Shown piece by piece: positions 32,904 through 34,695 of a DNA stretch of 34,695 nt. The notes beneath the pieces are model-generated. The model made no database searches. It was not told where the DNA came from and worked only from the letters and a program-made list of their open reading frames with translations. The stretch comes from Phallusia fumigata. Its lineage: Eukaryota > Chordata > Ascidiacea > Phlebobranchia > Ascidiidae. The stretch is taken from contig QXVZ01018938.1 of assembly GCA_008931825.1 (NCBI GenBank), positions 1 through 34,695 of the forward strand, read 5' to 3'. Positions within the stretch are counted from its first letter, which is position 1; each line of letters starts with the position of its first letter. The position numbers and the translations under genes were made by a program.

Positions 32904-34440
32904 CGTATAAACAGACGCAACCAACACACGCATTTAGTATCCTCTGAGCTACAACTATACCCTACACTCGGTCCATTTAAATCCGTTGTTTAACCTATTC
33001 TGTTGTAGACATTGGCGGCGTACACGCAACTTTTATAAATCCTGCATAGAAAATCTATCACAAAAATGTTAAGACTGGCCATATCAGCGGATGGGTAATT
33101 TGCCATTTGGAAAAAGTTGCGCTGCTTGTAACCCAGTACTTGACAACCTTGTAACGTCTACTTCAGCTTTCCTGGTTTGCGTAAAAGCCCAATCGGGTAC
33201 ATCAGCTTATGATTTAAAAACGGGCCTGCTAGGTTCTAACCAAAGCTTATCCCACCAAATTCCACGAGGTCCCAACATTGAACAAAACAAACTACCACCG
33301 TTTTCAGGAGTTTGTCAAGCACGACTCCACGACGACGCGCAAAACATCCACATGAGGTCGTTATTTATAGCCAATATTTACACTTTCGAAAAACTTTTTT
33401 AATGGAATACAGATTACCGCATTCCATGTACACTAAGGGCCATTACAGTTCAAAACGATACCCAAAAACAACAAACGAACTTCACAAACAGTAATCCTGT
33501 CAATTTAATGCTTACCACTGTAAAATGACAGCAAAACCTTATCTGCTGTTTGCCCTTGCAAAAAAGTTTATTCACACTCAATAAACTAGCAAAACACTAT
33601 ACGTTTGCAAATTACAACTAACATACAACCCGTGTGAAATGCGACTATAAGGAAACTGGAAACAAGCACAAAATCGAACCGTACACTTCGACAGGTAAAA
33701 AGTCACAAGCATCTTTGTGGTGCAGTGCTAAACCAGTCTAAAGGGCTAGAAACGTATAAAAGAAGTTTCTCGCGGGGATAGTTTTTGTGGATCTTCTAGC
33801 TGAACAGAAATATCCCAAATTGATAGAGTTGTTACCTTATATAACTGTTGCCTATTGTACTTGTATTGACACTACTGTAAACTGATTTTGCGGCTCGCTG
33901 GTGTTTGTGGTTTTTCGCAAGTGACTCTTCCATAGAACAAGTTTGCCCACCCCTGGTATATGTACATGTAAGCGAAACTACCAGTGGTTTGACCATGACA
34001 ATAACCTGTTCTGCACTTCTATAATCTAAACTTAAACATTTTGCAAAGGTTTTTTTTATAACAGGATAAGACATCAAGCCAGTTATTCCTAGATTTAACC
34101 ATTCATTCTATGATTTAACGCACTGTAACACTTTCTTTTGCGTGACCCCTGACTACGCAAAGCGTCACACAAGGCTATACACCAGGTTCCAAAACAAACC
34201 ACTTTATTGCTTGGTTAAATTCCGGCCAATCCCGGTTTTTCAACTGTTTTGCCACAGGGGTTAGCACAGCACAAAACTTACGGAATGCAAAGTTAAACAG
34301 TTTCTACACAATAAACAAGTTAAAGTTAATTCTACTAAATCTTTGCCTGCACATTACAATACACACTTCACATCAACTTAGCAACGACTTACAAACATGC
34401 AACACGTGGCACATAACTAATTGCGACACATTAGAAAACC
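32904..34440. other. unassigned AT-rich region, no supported gene
   Basis: The open frames at 33091-33402 and 33832-34077 show no domain similarity and no convincing exon continuation. The only recognisable element is a hAT-like terminus near 33942-33957. A short hairpin (tttgcg, 13-nt loop, cgcaaa) sits near 34137. Confidence 0.4.
33840..33957 (-). mobile_element. hAT-type transposon terminus (partial)
   Basis: Read on the minus strand, the sequence starts CAGGGGTGGGCAAACTTGTT, a close match to the terminal repeat shared by many hAT elements, and is followed by a gagccgcaa segment also typical of these ends. I found no inverted partner within the window's right end, so only one end, or a solo decayed MITE, is visible. 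Confidence 0.45.
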
Positions 34441-34449
34441 AGGCAGATT

Positions 34450-34500
34450 ACGTCACCCAATAGAATACGGATTGTTTATCAATTATGACGTCACAGATGA
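34450..34500. promoter_or_regulatory. promoter-like cluster: CCAAT box and palindromic CRE
   Basis: A CCAAT motif (acccaatag, about 34456) and a perfect cAMP-response element, TGACGTCA (34486-34493), lie about 30 bp apart. This pair is common in proximal promoters. No gene start is visible before the window ends about 200 bp later. Confidence 0.25.
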
Positions 34501-34695
34501 ATTGTTAAGCTGGCCCGGGAAAATATAATTCACAGCGGTTGGTGAAAACGACGTAACAGCACTTTACGATTTCTGTAGATTTCTATGCTAATAAAATTTA
34601 ACACATAAAACGTTGTTTGAATCAATTCTAGTTTTGTTGGTAATTTTATTGTAGTTTTTTTAATCAATATTTTACAAATAAAAAAGCATGTCCAG

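Noticed and set aside
1..34695. CRISPR arrays, bacterial operons, riboswitches
   Set aside because: The window is clearly eukaryotic (spliced chordate genes), and no regularly spaced repeats were seen.

Overview
This is eukaryotic, AT-rich DNA with short GT-AG introns and compact chordate genes. The gene set (mitochondrial uL3m, a CXorf65/C22orf15-family protein, EPB41L5, a MyBP-C-like Ig/FN3 muscle protein, an FLVCR-like transporter) and the marked differences between duplicated contig ends fit a tunicate, most likely an ascidian such as Ciona. The species call is inference. All gene models were built by hand from splice signals, reading phase and protein similarity recalled from memory.

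Layout: 244-397 (+) is the terminal exon of an unidentified gene. 2596-3765 (+) is a four-exon CXorf65/C22orf15-family gene, convergent with MRPL3 at 6390-4333 (-). About 6.4-9.4 kb has no convincing gene: a weak DRKS-x-FQA exon candidate, hAT-like ends and a CpG-rich patch. 13972-9397 (-) is an 11-exon EPB41L5-like FERM gene. 26530-15298 (-) is a roughly 26-exon gene for 6 Ig and 7 FN3 domains, about 1,321 residues once duplicated sequence is collapsed; its last four domains match C7-C10 of myosin-binding protein C. 30023-28617 (-) is an intronless FLVCR-like (SLC49) transporter. 30-34.7 kb is mostly unassigned, with one small split-gene candidate and promoter-like motifs at the end.

The window contains four single-N characters (13068, 19867, 21496, 31479). 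At each one the sequence before the N is repeated after it, by 123 bp, about 1.83 kb, 35 bp and about 1.43 kb. They look like unmerged, probably allelic, contig ends rather than biological duplications. In the MyBP-C-like gene the doubled exons do not splice in frame, which supports this. The genes belong to unrelated processes (mitochondrial translation, epithelial polarity, sarcomere structure, transport); I see no operon-like system. The most interesting real biology is the MyBP-C-tailed Ig/FN3 protein, followed by a GC-AG intron within it and a 39-bp repeat in the EPB41L5-like gene that serves as a splice donor in one copy and an acceptor in the other.
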